NCBI RefSeq assembly: GCF_000740055.1
Contig: NZ_BBJM01000010.1
Location: forward strand, 1-54,522
DNA from: Secundilactobacillus oryzae JCM 18671
Lineage (GTDB): Bacteria; Bacillota; Bacilli; Lactobacillales; Lactobacillaceae
DNA length: 54,522 nt
Direction: 5' to 3'
Shown in pieces: positions 44,365 through 54,020 of this stretch. The notes below the pieces were generated by a model that was given only the letters and a program-made list of their open reading frames with translations, was not told the DNA's origin and did no database searches. Each line of letters starts with the position of its first letter. The first letter of the stretch is position 1. Position numbers and translations under genes: made by a program.

Positions 44365-45393
44365 ATGGCTGATGAAATTAAACTCCCTCTCGATAGTTTT
44401 GAAAAGCTAACGAAGGGCGATACGCTAGATAGCGAAAAAATTGCTGCACCGTCACTAACATTCGTCCAAGATGCTTGGCGTCGTTTGAAGAAGAACAAAG
44501 GAGCCGTCATTTCGATGTGGATCTTAATCCTCTTCTTTATCCTGGCTTTCGGTTCAATTCTGTGGTCACCACACGATCCTAATGCGGTTAACCCACAGTT
44601 TGCCAACCTTCCACCTAAGTGGCCTGGCATTGGTATTAACGGGTTAAACGGGACGCTGGTTCAAGCCGGTGAACGGGTTAACGCCTATGCCCAAGCTGGT
44701 GCGGGCGCAAACGTTCATTACATCTTTGGTACTGACTATCTTGGTCGTGACCTGTTATCACGGATGCTTTACGGTACTCGGATTTCATTGATTATTGCCG
44801 TTGTGGCAACGTTCTTTGATTTAACAATTGGTGTTACTTACGGTATCGTTTCTGGCTGGAAGGGTGGCCGTGTTGATAACTTCATGCAACGGGTGATTGA
44901 AATTATCCTTTCAATCCCTAACTTGGTGGTTATCGTGCTGTTAATCCTGATCTTGAAGCCAGGAATGACGTCAATCATCTTGGCCATCGCCTTTACGGGT
45001 TGGACCACGATGGCACGACTTGTCCGGGCCCAAACCCTAGAAATTAAGGAGCAAGAATATGTTCTGGCTGCCGAAACCTTGGGTGAAAGTTCCTTCAAAA
45101 TTGCTTTCAAACATTTATTACCTAATCTATCAAGTGTCATCATTATCCAAACCATGTTCACGATTCCTAACGCCATCTTCTTCGAAGCGCTACTCTCGTA
45201 TATCGGTATTGGGATTAGCTCACCAAAAGCTTCACTTGGTACGTTGCTGAATGATGGCCAAAAGAACTTCCAATTTTTACCTTATCAAATGTGGTATCCA
45301 GCGATCGTTCTGTCGATTATCATGATTGCCTTCAACCTCTTCGGTGATGGTCTTCGTGACGCCTTTGATCCACAATCACAATCTAGAGGGTAG
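44365..45393 (+). CDS. oppC: Oligopeptide ABC transporter permease OppC
   Basis: A 342-residue permease with a long N-terminal cytosolic tail, about six helices, the GTDYLGRDLLSR motif and the docking loop EIKEQEYVLAAETLGESSFK. It forms a heterodimer with OppB. GGGGG lies in the tail of oppB upstream of the ATG. Confidence 0.93.
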   Translation: MADEIKLPLDSFEKLTKGDTLDSEKIAAPSLTFVQDAWRRLKKNKGAVISMWILILFFILAFGSILWSPHDPNAVNPQFANLPPKWPGIGINGLNGTLVQAGERVNAYAQAGAGANVHYIFGTDYLGRDLLSRMLYGTRISLIIAVVATFFDLTIGVTYGIVSGWKGGRVDNFMQRVIEIILSIPNLVVIVLLILILKPGMTSIILAIAFTGWTTMARLVRAQTLEIKEQEYVLAAETLGESSFKIAFKHLLPNLSSVIIIQTMFTIPNAIFFEALLSYIGIGISSPKASLGTLLNDGQKNFQFLPYQMWYPAIVLSIIMIAFNLFGDGLRDAFDPQSQSRG

Positions 45394-45407
45394 GTGAACT
45401 AACAACT

Positions 45408-46499
45408 ATGCAAAGTACAGAAAAAATTCTCCAAGTTAAAGATTTAACCATTAATTTCAATACTTATGCCGGAACGGTTAAGGCCATCCGTGATGTTAGC
45501 TTCGACCTCCACAAGGGCGAAACGCTGGCAATCGTTGGTGAATCCGGATCAGGTAAGACGGTTACAACCCGTTCTATCATGGGCTTGAACGCCTCAAATG
45601 CCAAAGTGGTTAAGGGTAGTTTGATGTTCCATGATAAGGATATTTTAAAAATGAACGACAAGGAACTTCAGTCCATGCGTGGGGCTGAAATTGCTGAAAT
45701 TTTCCAGGATCCAATGACGTCATTGGACCCAACGATGAAAATTGGTCGTCAAATTGCTGAACCCCTTATGATTCACAAAGGGATGAAGCGTGATAAAGCG
45801 ATGAAACAAGCGCTCGAAATGATGAAGTTGGTTGGTATTACGGATGCTGAAAATCGAATTAACGATTATCCGCACCAATTCTCTGGTGGGATGCGTCAAC
45901 GGATCGTCATCGCGATTGCGTTGATTAACTACCCAGAAATCATTATTGCTGATGAACCAACGACTGCTTTGGACGTGACGATTCAGGCGCAAATCCTGCG
46001 TTTGATGAAGGAACTTCAAGACAAGATTTCAACTTCCATCATTTTCATCACCCATGACTTGGGTGTTGTTGCTGGGATGGCTGATCGAGTTGCCGTTATG
46101 TACGCGGGTAAAATCGTGGAATACGGAACGGTTGACGAAATCTTCTATGATCCAAAGCACCCATATACTTGGGGCTTGTTGAACTCAATGCCAACCTTGG
46201 ATACAGCAGATGATTCATTGCCTTCAATCCCAGGAACGCCTCCTGATTTGTTGGATCCACCAACAGGGGATGCGTTTGCGCCTCGTAACGAGTACGCGAT
46301 GAAGATTGATACGCAACAAGAACCACCATTCTTCAAGGTCTCCGATACGCACTATGCGGCTACTTGGTTGCTCCATCCGGATGCACCAGCAGTAACGCCA
46401 CCAGCGCAAATCGTTGAACGTCAAAAGAAGTACAAAAAAATGCAACAAGCGTTAGCTGACGAAGCTAAACAACCTGTTAAGGAAGAGGAGGAGCTATAA
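45408..46499 (+). CDS. oppD: Oligopeptide ABC transporter ATPase OppD
   Basis: A 363-residue ATPase with Walker A GESGSGKT, signature FSGGMRQRIVIAIAL and Walker B IIIADEPTTALDV, followed by the C-terminal oligopeptide/dipeptide domain with the conserved PPDLLDPP segment. Its last base is shared with the OppF start codon (taATG), coupling the two ATPases. Confidence 0.93.
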   Translation: MQSTEKILQVKDLTINFNTYAGTVKAIRDVSFDLHKGETLAIVGESGSGKTVTTRSIMGLNASNAKVVKGSLMFHDKDILKMNDKELQSMRGAEIAEIFQDPMTSLDPTMKIGRQIAEPLMIHKGMKRDKAMKQALEMMKLVGITDAENRINDYPHQFSGGMRQRIVIAIALINYPEIIIADEPTTALDVTIQAQILRLMKELQDKISTSIIFITHDLGVVAGMADRVAVMYAGKIVEYGTVDEIFYDPKHPYTWGLLNSMPTLDTADDSLPSIPGTPPDLLDPPTGDAFAPRNEYAMKIDTQQEPPFFKVSDTHYAATWLLHPDAPAVTPPAQIVERQKKYKKMQQALADEAKQPVKEEEEL

Positions 46500-47461
46500 T
46501 GGTTGACTACGAAAACGGCAAAAAAGTTCTAGAAGTAAGCCATTTGAAGCAATACTTCAACGTTGGCAAGTCAGATGAAGTGCGTGCGGTTGATGACATT
46601 TCATTCGATATTTACGAAGGTGAAACCTTTGGCTTGGTTGGTGAGTCTGGTTCAGGTAAGACCACGATTGGTCGAGCTATCATTCACTTATACCAACCAA
46701 CGAGTGGCTCCATTAAATTTAATGGTGAAGAAATCATTGGCTTAAAAGACCGTCAGAAGATGCAGAAATTCCGTCGTGACATGCAAATGATTTTCCAAGA
46801 TCCGTATGCATCATTGAACCCACGGATGAAGGTTAAGGATATTGTGGCGGAAGGAATCGACATTAACCATTTGGCTAAGGACGATGACGACCGTAGCAAA
46901 CGAGTGGAAGACTTGCTGGAAACAGTTGGTTTGAACAAAGACCACTCAAGTCGTTACCCTCATGAATTCTCTGGTGGTCAACGACAACGGATTGGGATTG
47001 CCAGAGCATTGGCTTTGGAACCTAACTTTATTATCGCTGATGAACCTATTTCAGCCTTGGATGTTTCCATTCAAGCCCAAGTGGTTAACTTGTTGAAGGA
47101 CCTGCAACGTGAACGTAAGTTGACTTACTTGTTCATCGCGCATGACCTTTCAATGGTTAAGTACATCAGTGATCGTATTGGGGTTATGCATTACGGTAAG
47201 ATGCTGGAAATTGCGGATGCCGATGAAATTTATGCGCACCCATTGCATGATTACACGAAGAGTTTGATTTCTGCTGTTCCAGTTCCGGATCCAGAGTACG
47301 AGCGGACACGTCAACAATTGGATTATGATGCCAAGCTTGAACACGATGATAAGGAACGAAAAATGGTTGAAATTTCACCACGTCATTGGGTTCGTGCGAG
47401 TGAGGACGAAATTCCAATGTACCAGAAGCGTGCGCAAGCAGAGTCATTGGTGAAGGATTAG
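46499..47461 (+). CDS. oppF: Oligopeptide ABC transporter ATPase OppF
   Basis: A 320-residue ATPase, partner of OppD, with Walker A GESGSGKT, signature FSGGQRQRIGIARAL and Walker B FIIADEPISALDVSIQAQ, and the C-terminal domain with VPVPDPEYER. It completes the Opp system. The GAGGAGG binding site lies inside the end of oppD. Confidence 0.93.
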   Translation: MVDYENGKKVLEVSHLKQYFNVGKSDEVRAVDDISFDIYEGETFGLVGESGSGKTTIGRAIIHLYQPTSGSIKFNGEEIIGLKDRQKMQKFRRDMQMIFQDPYASLNPRMKVKDIVAEGIDINHLAKDDDDRSKRVEDLLETVGLNKDHSSRYPHEFSGGQRQRIGIARALALEPNFIIADEPISALDVSIQAQVVNLLKDLQRERKLTYLFIAHDLSMVKYISDRIGVMHYGKMLEIADADEIYAHPLHDYTKSLISAVPVPDPEYERTRQQLDYDAKLEHDDKERKMVEISPRHWVRASEDEIPMYQKRAQAESLVKD

Positions 47462-47888
47462 AGAGCGACAACAATTGGGTGGCCCTGAGGATTAAGGGCG
47501 CCTGACAAAAAATAATCGGGTTTGGATTATTGTCAGGTGCTATTAAACGTAAGGGGCAGATTGTTGGAGCTCGTTTCGGCAATGTTGCTTAGGTTTACAA
47601 ATGTTAGTAAAGCAGCCTCCGGCCTTCTGACCATGGAACGCATTGGGACTCCCTGGAGCCGAAGAGCGGTCTCCAGACCCGTCCTTCTTCTAAGCGTGCC
47701 GCTAAGAAGAATTTCAATGCTGATGGCCAGGGCCGTTACGGCTGCCTCGTTTGAAAATGATTCGACGTTGGCAAAGTACAAGTCAACAGCGATATTTTGG
47801 TACTAACCATGACTCACCGAACTGAGAGGCGGTTGGGTCAGCAGGTCTTGCCAAGTCTTTCTCTCGTTTCTAAACCTATAGAACACAC
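47462..47888 (+). ncRNA. Hairpin-rich gene-free stretch after oppF (candidate RNA)
   Basis: No convincing gene lies in these 427 bases: the longest open frames (47522-47806 plus, 47533-47781 minus) lack ribosome binding sites. The plus strand holds many hairpins: GCGCCTGACAA with TTGTCAGGTGC (about 47499-47549); CTGGAGCCG with CGG-T-CTCCAG (about 47652-47680); TTCTTCTAAGCG with CGCTAAGAAGAA (about 47684-47712, one mismatch). The stretch ends with a strong terminator. It does not match rnpB, tmRNA, SRP RNA or 6S RNA as I know them. A stable 3' RNA of the opp operon is possible. Confidence 0.45.
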
Positions 47889-47927
47889 AAAAGGCGCCTG
47901 AGAAGTTAATTCTCAAGCGCCTTTTGC
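47889..47927 (+). terminator. Strong terminator downstream of the opp region
   Basis: AAAAGGCGC pairs with GCGCCTTTT and inside GAGAA pairs with TTCTC. It is shared with the convergent phosphatase gene. Confidence 0.85.
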
Positions 47928-47937
47928 GTTGCATTAA

Positions 47938-48597
47938 TTAGTCGATTGGTTGGTCGACATTGTTGAAGTAGTCTACTGAGATTTTACCGTCAGTGACTGT
48001 CAATTTAGTTACGGAACCGTTAATGGCTGAAACTGCCACGTCGATATCTGAGTATTTTGAAACAACACTTCGAATTAAGGTACCGTGGGTGGAAACAAAA
48101 ACTTTGTCGCCATCTTGGCACTTGTTAATGAGATGATCAAAACCGGGTTGCAAACGACCCCAGAACGTTGCGTTGTCTTCTGCATCATGGTAAGGATCAG
48201 CTTCGTGAAGCATGTCTTTGGTTTTTTCGATTGAGAAGGTATCAATCATTTCGTGGAAGTTGTTGGTACCGTGAGGGCTACCCACCATGTGCCAAGTGGC
48301 GTAGTCGTCATTTCCTTCGAAGTAGCCGAAGTTTTCTTCCCGAAAGGCAATATCGATTTCGGGTTCCTTGATTTTGCCATTGTTGGCTTCAAGAATGTAG
48401 CCGGCCGTTTGACGAGCCCGACGAGCATCACTGGATACTGCATGGGTGAAGATAACGTCTTTTAGGCGTTCACCGGCTCGTTTAGCATCAGCAACCCCGT
48501 TATCAGTTAAAGGGGTATCTGACCAGCCTTGAATGCGATGGTACTTGTTGAGATACGTTTGTCCGTGGCGAACCATATAGATATTAAAAGTTGTCAT
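47938..48597 (-). CDS. Histidine phosphatase superfamily protein (phosphoglycerate mutase-like)
   Basis: A 219-residue cytosolic protein with the catalytic His in the VRHGQTYLN motif, the GWSDTPLTDNG segment and the second His in VSTHGTLIRS. Members are phosphoglycerate mutases or small-molecule phosphatases; the metabolic context gives no clue. It is monocistronic and convergent with the opp operon. Confidence 0.85.
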   Translation of the reverse strand: MTTFNIYMVRHGQTYLNKYHRIQGWSDTPLTDNGVADAKRAGERLKDVIFTHAVSSDARRARQTAGYILEANNGKIKEPEIDIAFREENFGYFEGNDDYATWHMVGSPHGTNNFHEMIDTFSIEKTKDMLHEADPYHDAEDNATFWGRLQPGFDHLINKCQDGDKVFVSTHGTLIRSVVSKYSDIDVAVSAINGSVTKLTVTDGKISVDYFNNVDQPID

Positions 48598-48799
48598 GTG
48601 AAATTCGCTCCTTAATTTTTCTAATTTTAACCTACCAGATTCATTCTAACATAATTGAAAACGCTTTATTAGCCACTTTCATAAAAAATATCAGAATTTG
48701 TGAAATCAGCGCGAAAGCTTTTCATAAAGCGGATTATAATAGCTTCTCGCACCGAAAAGTGGTAAAATTTTAAGTTGAATTTGAGAATGGAGGGGTTAC

Positions 48800-51097
48800 A
48801 TGCCAGATTCTATAAAAGCACAAGAACAAAAGCACCTTGATGACGTTGTCGTTAAAATCAAGGATGCTCAAGTTGAAGCTAAGCGCCGCATTAAGGTCGC
48901 TGAAACCGACGAGAGTGGCATTCGAAATAATTTCCAGAATGACCTGAGAATCAAGACTGACTCCTATACGGGTATGATGGAAACTGCCATTTCAGTTCGG
49001 CAACAACAGCAATTACTGGCAGAGCGCCAAAATAGTTGGCAACACGCAACGTCTCAGTTAGAAACACTGACACGTTTGGAAAAGACCCCTTATTTCGCTC
49101 GGATTGATTTTCATGAGAAGGGCGAACCAAAAACCGAAACGATTTATATTGGACTGGCTTCGTTTTCAGATCAACCAGACCACTTCTTGGTCTATGACTG
49201 GCGTGCGCCAATTTCCAGTGTTTACTATGATGGTGGAATCGGTGAGGTGACGTACCAAACACCTGATGGGGACCAGGTGGTAAACGTCAAACTCAAACGC
49301 CAATTCCAGATTGAAGATAGCAAGATTAAGACCGTTTTCGATACTGAAGAAGCGGTTGGTGACCAGATGCTCTTGGACGCTTTAAGTGGGCAATCTGACA
49401 CTAAGATGAAGAGTATCGTCACCACGATTCAAAAGGAACAAAACCAAATTATCCGGGATACGAAGTCGGATCTCCTGTTTGTTCAGGGATCTGCTGGTTC
49501 AGGTAAGACGGCTGCTGTGCTGCAACGAGTCGCTTACTTATTGTATCGTTACCGTGGTCATTTAACGGCCGGTCAGGTGATTCTTTTCTCACCAAACCAA
49601 TTGTTCAACGACTATATTGACCAAGTGCTCCCAGAGCTAGGTGAGCACAATATGGTACAGATGACCTACTACCAATTTATGGGGCGTCGGGTACCAAACA
49701 TGCAAGTTGAAACACTGACGGAGCGGTTTTCCCAGGACATGAGTCCGGCACAAAAACGGACGAATGAGTTAGTTAGCAGCTTAGCCTTCTTTAAGGCGGT
49801 TACGACTTATGCTAACCATTTAAATAAGGAAGATATGATTTTCCGGAACATTCCATTTAGAGGTAAGACCTTTATCTCAGCGGAACAAATCGCCGAAATT
49901 TACTATGGCTTTAATGAAAACTACAGCTTATCGAACCGTCTTCAAGGTACCAAGGAGCGCTTGATTAAGCACCTGAACCGTCGGATTTCATCCGAAATGA
50001 AGACCAAGTGGGTTGAGCAAGCGGTTCAGGACCTGAGCCAAGAGCAGATTAATGATATGTATGCCGGCGAAGCGCGTGAGGACGAGTCGGAAGACAAGCA
50101 ATTTAAATTCTTGGCCCGTAAAATAGTGGTCAACGAATTCCAGTCTGTCCGTAAGGCGATTATGCGCAGTCGTTTCTTAAGTATCAATTCGCAATTTGTT
50201 CACTTTATGCGGGCGATTCCACAAATTATCAATTTAGAAAAGCACGGGATTAGTCGTGAAGACTGGCAAGCTGAGATCGATGAAACGGTCGAACACTTGA
50301 GAGACCGTCACGTGCGCTTAGCGGACATTTCAACGTACTTGTATCTCTACGATCTAATGACTGGTAAAAAGGGCGAGCGCGACATGCGGTACGTCTTCAT
50401 CGATGAGATTCAAGACTACACGCCATTCCAGTTGGCTTATCTAAAGTACAGCTTCCCGAAGGCTCGATTTACGTTACTTGGTGATTTGAATCAAGCCATC
50501 TTCACGAAGGAGAACAGTCGGACCTTGCTGGAAGAGTTGAGTACAATGTTTGATAAGGACAAGACGCGGGTCATTCAATTAACCAAGTCATACCGTTCAA
50601 CCAAGCAGATTACTGACTTTACGAAGCACATTCTCACGAACGGCGAGGCGGTAGACTCGTTTGCCCGAGATGGTGATTTACCAACTATTAGCGTACAACC
50701 ATCGGCTGAAAAGACTTTAGAAAAGTTGGAGAAGCAATTAGCGTTTAATGATCAGGAAGGCGAAACGACAGCGATTATTGGTAAGACGCTGGAGGATTGT
50801 CGCGCTTTATCTGAACTCATGCAGGCACGCGGGCTGAAAGCAACCTTGATTCAATCCGAAAACCAACGCTTGGCCGCTGGAACGATTATCGTGCCATCAT
50901 ACCTGGCGAAGGGACTGGAGTTTGACGCCGTGATTGTTTGGGAAGCTTCAAAAACCAACTACCATGACGACGATGAACGCCAACTCATGTACACGATTTG
51001 TTCAAGAGCGATGCACCAACTTTCAATCTTGGCAACTAATGAATTATCACCACTTTTTGATCAAGTACCAGAGAGTGACTACACTGTAATCAAATAA
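48800..51097 (+). CDS. helD: RNA polymerase recycling motor HelD
   Basis: A 765-residue UvrD-like ATPase. An N-terminal charged coiled-coil arm (about 1-90) precedes a helicase core with Walker A GSAGSGKT (230-237), a DEIQDYTPFQLAYL motif (Walker B with Gln) and the TKSYRST motif IV region. HelD proteins push into the RNA polymerase channels to free stalled enzyme and are common in Gram-positive bacteria. The length is close to Bacillus HelD (774). A GGAGGGG site lies 6 bases before the ATG. Confidence 0.92.
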   Translation: MPDSIKAQEQKHLDDVVVKIKDAQVEAKRRIKVAETDESGIRNNFQNDLRIKTDSYTGMMETAISVRQQQQLLAERQNSWQHATSQLETLTRLEKTPYFARIDFHEKGEPKTETIYIGLASFSDQPDHFLVYDWRAPISSVYYDGGIGEVTYQTPDGDQVVNVKLKRQFQIEDSKIKTVFDTEEAVGDQMLLDALSGQSDTKMKSIVTTIQKEQNQIIRDTKSDLLFVQGSAGSGKTAAVLQRVAYLLYRYRGHLTAGQVILFSPNQLFNDYIDQVLPELGEHNMVQMTYYQFMGRRVPNMQVETLTERFSQDMSPAQKRTNELVSSLAFFKAVTTYANHLNKEDMIFRNIPFRGKTFISAEQIAEIYYGFNENYSLSNRLQGTKERLIKHLNRRISSEMKTKWVEQAVQDLSQEQINDMYAGEAREDESEDKQFKFLARKIVVNEFQSVRKAIMRSRFLSINSQFVHFMRAIPQIINLEKHGISREDWQAEIDETVEHLRDRHVRLADISTYLYLYDLMTGKKGERDMRYVFIDEIQDYTPFQLAYLKYSFPKARFTLLGDLNQAIFTKENSRTLLEELSTMFDKDKTRVIQLTKSYRSTKQITDFTKHILTNGEAVDSFARDGDLPTISVQPSAEKTLEKLEKQLAFNDQEGETTAIIGKTLEDCRALSELMQARGLKATLIQSENQRLAAGTIIVPSYLAKGLEFDAVIVWEASKTNYHDDDERQLMYTICSRAMHQLSILATNELSPLFDQVPESDYTVIK

Positions 51098-51101
51098 ACG
51101 G

Positions 51102-51130
51102 AAGACGGCCAGAAATGGTCGTCTTTTTTT
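51102..51130 (+). terminator. Terminator of helD
   Basis: AAGACGGCCA pairs with TGGTCGTCTT around GAAA, followed by a T-run. Confidence 0.88.
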
Positions 51131-51140
51131 GTTGGGTGAA

Positions 51141-51149
51141 TGATATAAT
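51141..51149 (+). promoter_or_regulatory. Extended -10 promoter of coaA
   Basis: TGATATAAT is a TG-N-TATAAT extended -10 element about 41 bases before the coaA start; no good -35 element is visible, as is usual for this class. Confidence 0.55.
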
Positions 51150-51189
51150 GGTTTCGTTAAGCACAACTTCTAGGATAAGGAAGAACATC

Positions 51190-52113
51190 ATGGCAGATTT
51201 GATCAATTATGATTCTTTTAGCAAAGAGCAGTGGAAAAATTTCTATCAAGAGGCCCAGGTTCCGTTGACGCAGGAAAGTCTTCAGCAAATTCAAGCGTTT
51301 AACGACCGGATTTCGCTTCAAGATGTTCAAGATATTTATATTCCGTTGGTGTATCTGATTTCGCTCCGGTTGGCGCAGTTTAAGCGCTGGCAGGTGGTGC
51401 AGGCCAATTTCTTACAAAAGGAACCCCGCAATGTGCCATATATTATTGGGATTGCGGGAAGTGTCGCAGTGGGGAAAAGTACGACGGCTCGGCTATTAGC
51501 GGTGCTGTTGCGTCACTTTTTCTCGTCAGACCGAATTGAATTAATCACCACGGATGGTTTTCTTTATTCAAACTCGGAGTTGACGGAACGTGGCATCATG
51601 GACCGCAAGGGATTCCCCGAGAGCTATGATATGAAGAAACTGATTCAATTTTTAAACGATGTGAAGGGTGGCAAGCCGATTGTGCAGGCGCCGACCTACT
51701 CACACCAAATTTACGATATTGTGCCGGAGGAGTTTCAGGAAATTAATCGGCCAGATGTGCTGATTGTGGAAGGCATCAACACGTTACAACTACCAAGTAC
51801 GGAACCGATTTTCGTATCAGACTTTACCGACTTTTCGATTTACGTTGATGCTGAGGCGGAGTTGGTAGAGCAGTGGTACCTGGAACGATTTGGCGCCTTG
51901 CTGGATACGGCGTTCCAAGACCCGGCCAATTACTACTATCCTTACGCAATTGGCGATCGACGGGCGGCTTTCCATATGGCCAAACGAATTTGGCGTGAGG
52001 TGGACTTAGTTAACTTAAACGAGTACATTTTGCCTACCCGTTCACGGGCGGATTTGATTATTCATAAAACGGATAATCACCTGATTGACCGGTTGTCTCT
52101 CAGGAAATACTAA
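51190..52113 (+). CDS. coaA: Type I pantothenate kinase CoaA
   Basis: A 307-residue kinase with the P-loop GIAGSVAVGKST (87-98), the ESYDMKKLIQFL segment and the IVEGINTLQ motif of type I enzymes. It phosphorylates pantothenate, the first step of coenzyme A synthesis, and is normally inhibited by CoA. I chose the ATG at 51190, with AAGGAAG upstream, since the longer frame to 51115 runs over the helD terminator. Confidence 0.95.
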   Translation: MADLINYDSFSKEQWKNFYQEAQVPLTQESLQQIQAFNDRISLQDVQDIYIPLVYLISLRLAQFKRWQVVQANFLQKEPRNVPYIIGIAGSVAVGKSTTARLLAVLLRHFFSSDRIELITTDGFLYSNSELTERGIMDRKGFPESYDMKKLIQFLNDVKGGKPIVQAPTYSHQIYDIVPEEFQEINRPDVLIVEGINTLQLPSTEPIFVSDFTDFSIYVDAEAELVEQWYLERFGALLDTAFQDPANYYYPYAIGDRRAAFHMAKRIWREVDLVNLNEYILPTRSRADLIIHKTDNHLIDRLSLRKY

Positions 52114-52130
52114 TCAGATTCCAGATATAT

Positions 52131-52159
52131 TTGACGGGGTCGTTTTTCATAGGTATCAT
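52131..52159 (+). promoter_or_regulatory. Promoter of guaA
   Basis: TTGACG (52131-52136) and TATCAT (52154-52159) are 17 bases apart. No purine riboswitch is visible between it and the start. Confidence 0.65.
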
Positions 52160-52192
52160 AATTAGATAGTTAATTTTGAAAGGGTGAACGCA

Positions 52193-53743
52193 GTGGCCAA
52201 TGTAGATCTTTCGACATTTGATAAAATTATTGTCCTAGATTTTGGTAGTCAGTATAATCAATTGATTACGAGACGGATTCGGGACTTAGGCATCTATTCT
52301 GAACTCATATCTCACAAAATAACCGCAGAAGAAATTAAGAAAATTAATCCAAAGGGGATTATTTTCTCCGGTGGCCCTAACAGTGTTTATGATGAGGGTG
52401 CTTTCCGCGTTGACCCAGAAATTTTCAAGTTGGGGATTCCAATCTTGGGAATTTGTTACGGCATGCAGTTGATGGCATACACGCTTGGTGGCGATGTTAA
52501 TACCGATAACGGTCAATACGGTCGTGCCGAGATTAACATTACTTCTGATAACGCTAAGTTATTCAAGGACACCCCTAAGACGCAAAACGTCTGGATGAGT
52601 CATGGTGACTTAGTAACCAAAGTACCAGAAGGCTTCGAAATTGTCGCAACTAGCGATGATTGCCCTGTTTCCGGGATGCAGGACTTGGACCGTAACTTCT
52701 ACGGCATCCAATTCCATGCTGAAGTACGGAACACGGACTTTGGTATCCAAATTTTGAAGAACTTTGCTTTTGACGTGTGTGAAGCCAAGGCTAACTGGTC
52801 AATGGATGACTTCATCGACCTACAAATTCAATCAATTCGTGAAACAGTCGGTGACCGCAAAGTGCTCTTGGGCCTTTCCGGTGGCGTTGATTCTTCCGTT
52901 GTCGGCGTGCTGTTGCACAAAGCCATTGGGGACCAACTGACGAGTATTTTCGTTGACCACGGTCTATTACGTAAGGGCGAAGCTGAACAAGTTATGGATA
53001 GCTTGGAAGGTAAATTTGGTCTTAATATTGTGGCTGTAGATGCCCGTGACCGGTTCTTATCTAAGCTTGAAGGCGTTAGTGAACCTGAACAAAAACGAAA
53101 GATCATTGGTAACGAGTTTATCCAAGTCTTCAACGATGAAGCTCAAAAGCTGGATGGCATTGACTTCTTGGCTCAAGGCACACTTTATACTGACGTGATT
53201 GAAAGTGGGACTGATACGGCGCAAACCATCAAGTCTCATCATAACGTTGGTGGCCTGCCAGAAGACATGCATTTCCAATTGATTGAACCATTGCGTTCAC
53301 TCTTTAAAGACGAAGCCCGTGAGTTGGGTGAAAAACTGGGGATGCCTTCAGAACTTGTTTGGCGTCAACCATTCCCTGGACCTGGTTTAGGAATTCGAGT
53401 AATTGGTGAAATCACCGAAGAAAAGCTCGAAATCGTCCGTGATAGTGACCTAATTTTACGAGAAGAAATTAAAAAAGCTGGCCTAGATCGTGACATCTGG
53501 CAGTACTTCACGGTACTTCCAGGTATCCGTTCAGTCGGCGTCATGGGTGACGGTAGAACGTACGACTACACAGTTGGTATTCGTGCCGTAACCTCCATCG
53601 ATGGGATGACAGCTGACTTTGCGCACATTCCTTGGGAAGTCTTAAGTGACATCTCTGTTCGGATTGTGAACGAAGTGAAGCATGTTAACCGTATCGTGTA
53701 TGACGTTACGAGCAAGCCACCTTCGACAATTGAATGGGAATAA
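52193..53743 (+). CDS. guaA: GMP synthase GuaA
   Basis: A 516-residue glutamine-hydrolysing GMP synthase that makes GMP from XMP. The class I amidotransferase domain has the nucleophile Cys88 in GICYG and its His and Glu in the FHAEVRN segment; the synthetase domain has the ATP pyrophosphatase loop LSGGVDSS. It ends with the usual tail TIEWE. The start is a GTG at 52193 with AAAGGGTG upstream; the GTG at 52184 is too close to it. The 3' end of guaA is a known integration site of phages and islands in Gram-positive bacteria. Confidence 0.95.
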   Translation: MANVDLSTFDKIIVLDFGSQYNQLITRRIRDLGIYSELISHKITAEEIKKINPKGIIFSGGPNSVYDEGAFRVDPEIFKLGIPILGICYGMQLMAYTLGGDVNTDNGQYGRAEINITSDNAKLFKDTPKTQNVWMSHGDLVTKVPEGFEIVATSDDCPVSGMQDLDRNFYGIQFHAEVRNTDFGIQILKNFAFDVCEAKANWSMDDFIDLQIQSIRETVGDRKVLLGLSGGVDSSVVGVLLHKAIGDQLTSIFVDHGLLRKGEAEQVMDSLEGKFGLNIVAVDARDRFLSKLEGVSEPEQKRKIIGNEFIQVFNDEAQKLDGIDFLAQGTLYTDVIESGTDTAQTIKSHHNVGGLPEDMHFQLIEPLRSLFKDEARELGEKLGMPSELVWRQPFPGPGLGIRVIGEITEEKLEIVRDSDLILREEIKKAGLDRDIWQYFTVLPGIRSVGVMGDGRTYDYTVGIRAVTSIDGMTADFAHIPWEVLSDISVRIVNEVKHVNRIVYDVTSKPPSTIEWE

Positions 53744-53811
53744 AAGGTACATGTAAATTGAACCCGGAATGTTGATTTAACGGCATTTTCGGAAGATACA
53801 AAGGATACGAT

Positions 53812-53892
53812 TGGCGGGGAATTTGTTACGTTCCCCGCCAGAATCCCCGCCAAGTTTGGGCCGAATGAGGGCTAAGCTGGCGGGGATTTTTT
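53812..53892 (+). terminator. Two adjacent hairpins with interchangeable arms after guaA
   Basis: TGGCGGGGAA (53812-53821) pairs with TTCCCCGCCA (53831-53840). AATCCCCGCCA (53842-53852) pairs with TGGCGGGGATT (53878-53888), followed by TTTTT. Because all four arms share the same core, the first arm can also pair with the third. The second hairpin is a good terminator, the first an unusual companion. Confidence 0.7.
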
Positions 53893-53948
53893 GATGGCTT
53901 TAGCATATAATGATTGTGGAACCTAAACGTATGGATGGAGTGGTATAT

Positions 53949-54020
53949 ATGACAGATACGTATTTTATTAGTAGCCTTCAGGGTGATGAGGCCTCAATTA
54001 CAGCGATTGCAACATGGTAG
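53949..54020 (+). pseudogene. 5' end of a gene cut off by the IS30 insertion
   Basis: An ATG at 53949 with GGAGTGG upstream opens a 23-codon frame (MTDTYFISSLQGDEASITAI and so on) that hits a TAG at 54018 just where the insertion sequence begins. The good ribosome binding site, a TATAAT at 53906, and the sudden end at the element point to a normal gene split by insertion. The rest should lie beyond the IS, outside the window. Its product cannot be named from 20 residues. Confidence 0.5.

Noticed and set aside
47184-47582. Minus-strand frame overlapping oppF and the gap
   Set aside because: It overlaps the end of oppF on the other strand, has no binding site and no recognisable domain.
47533-47781. 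82-residue minus-strand frame in the structured gap after oppF
   Set aside because: No ribosome binding site before its start, and the DNA is explained better by hairpins; kept only as part of the candidate RNA.
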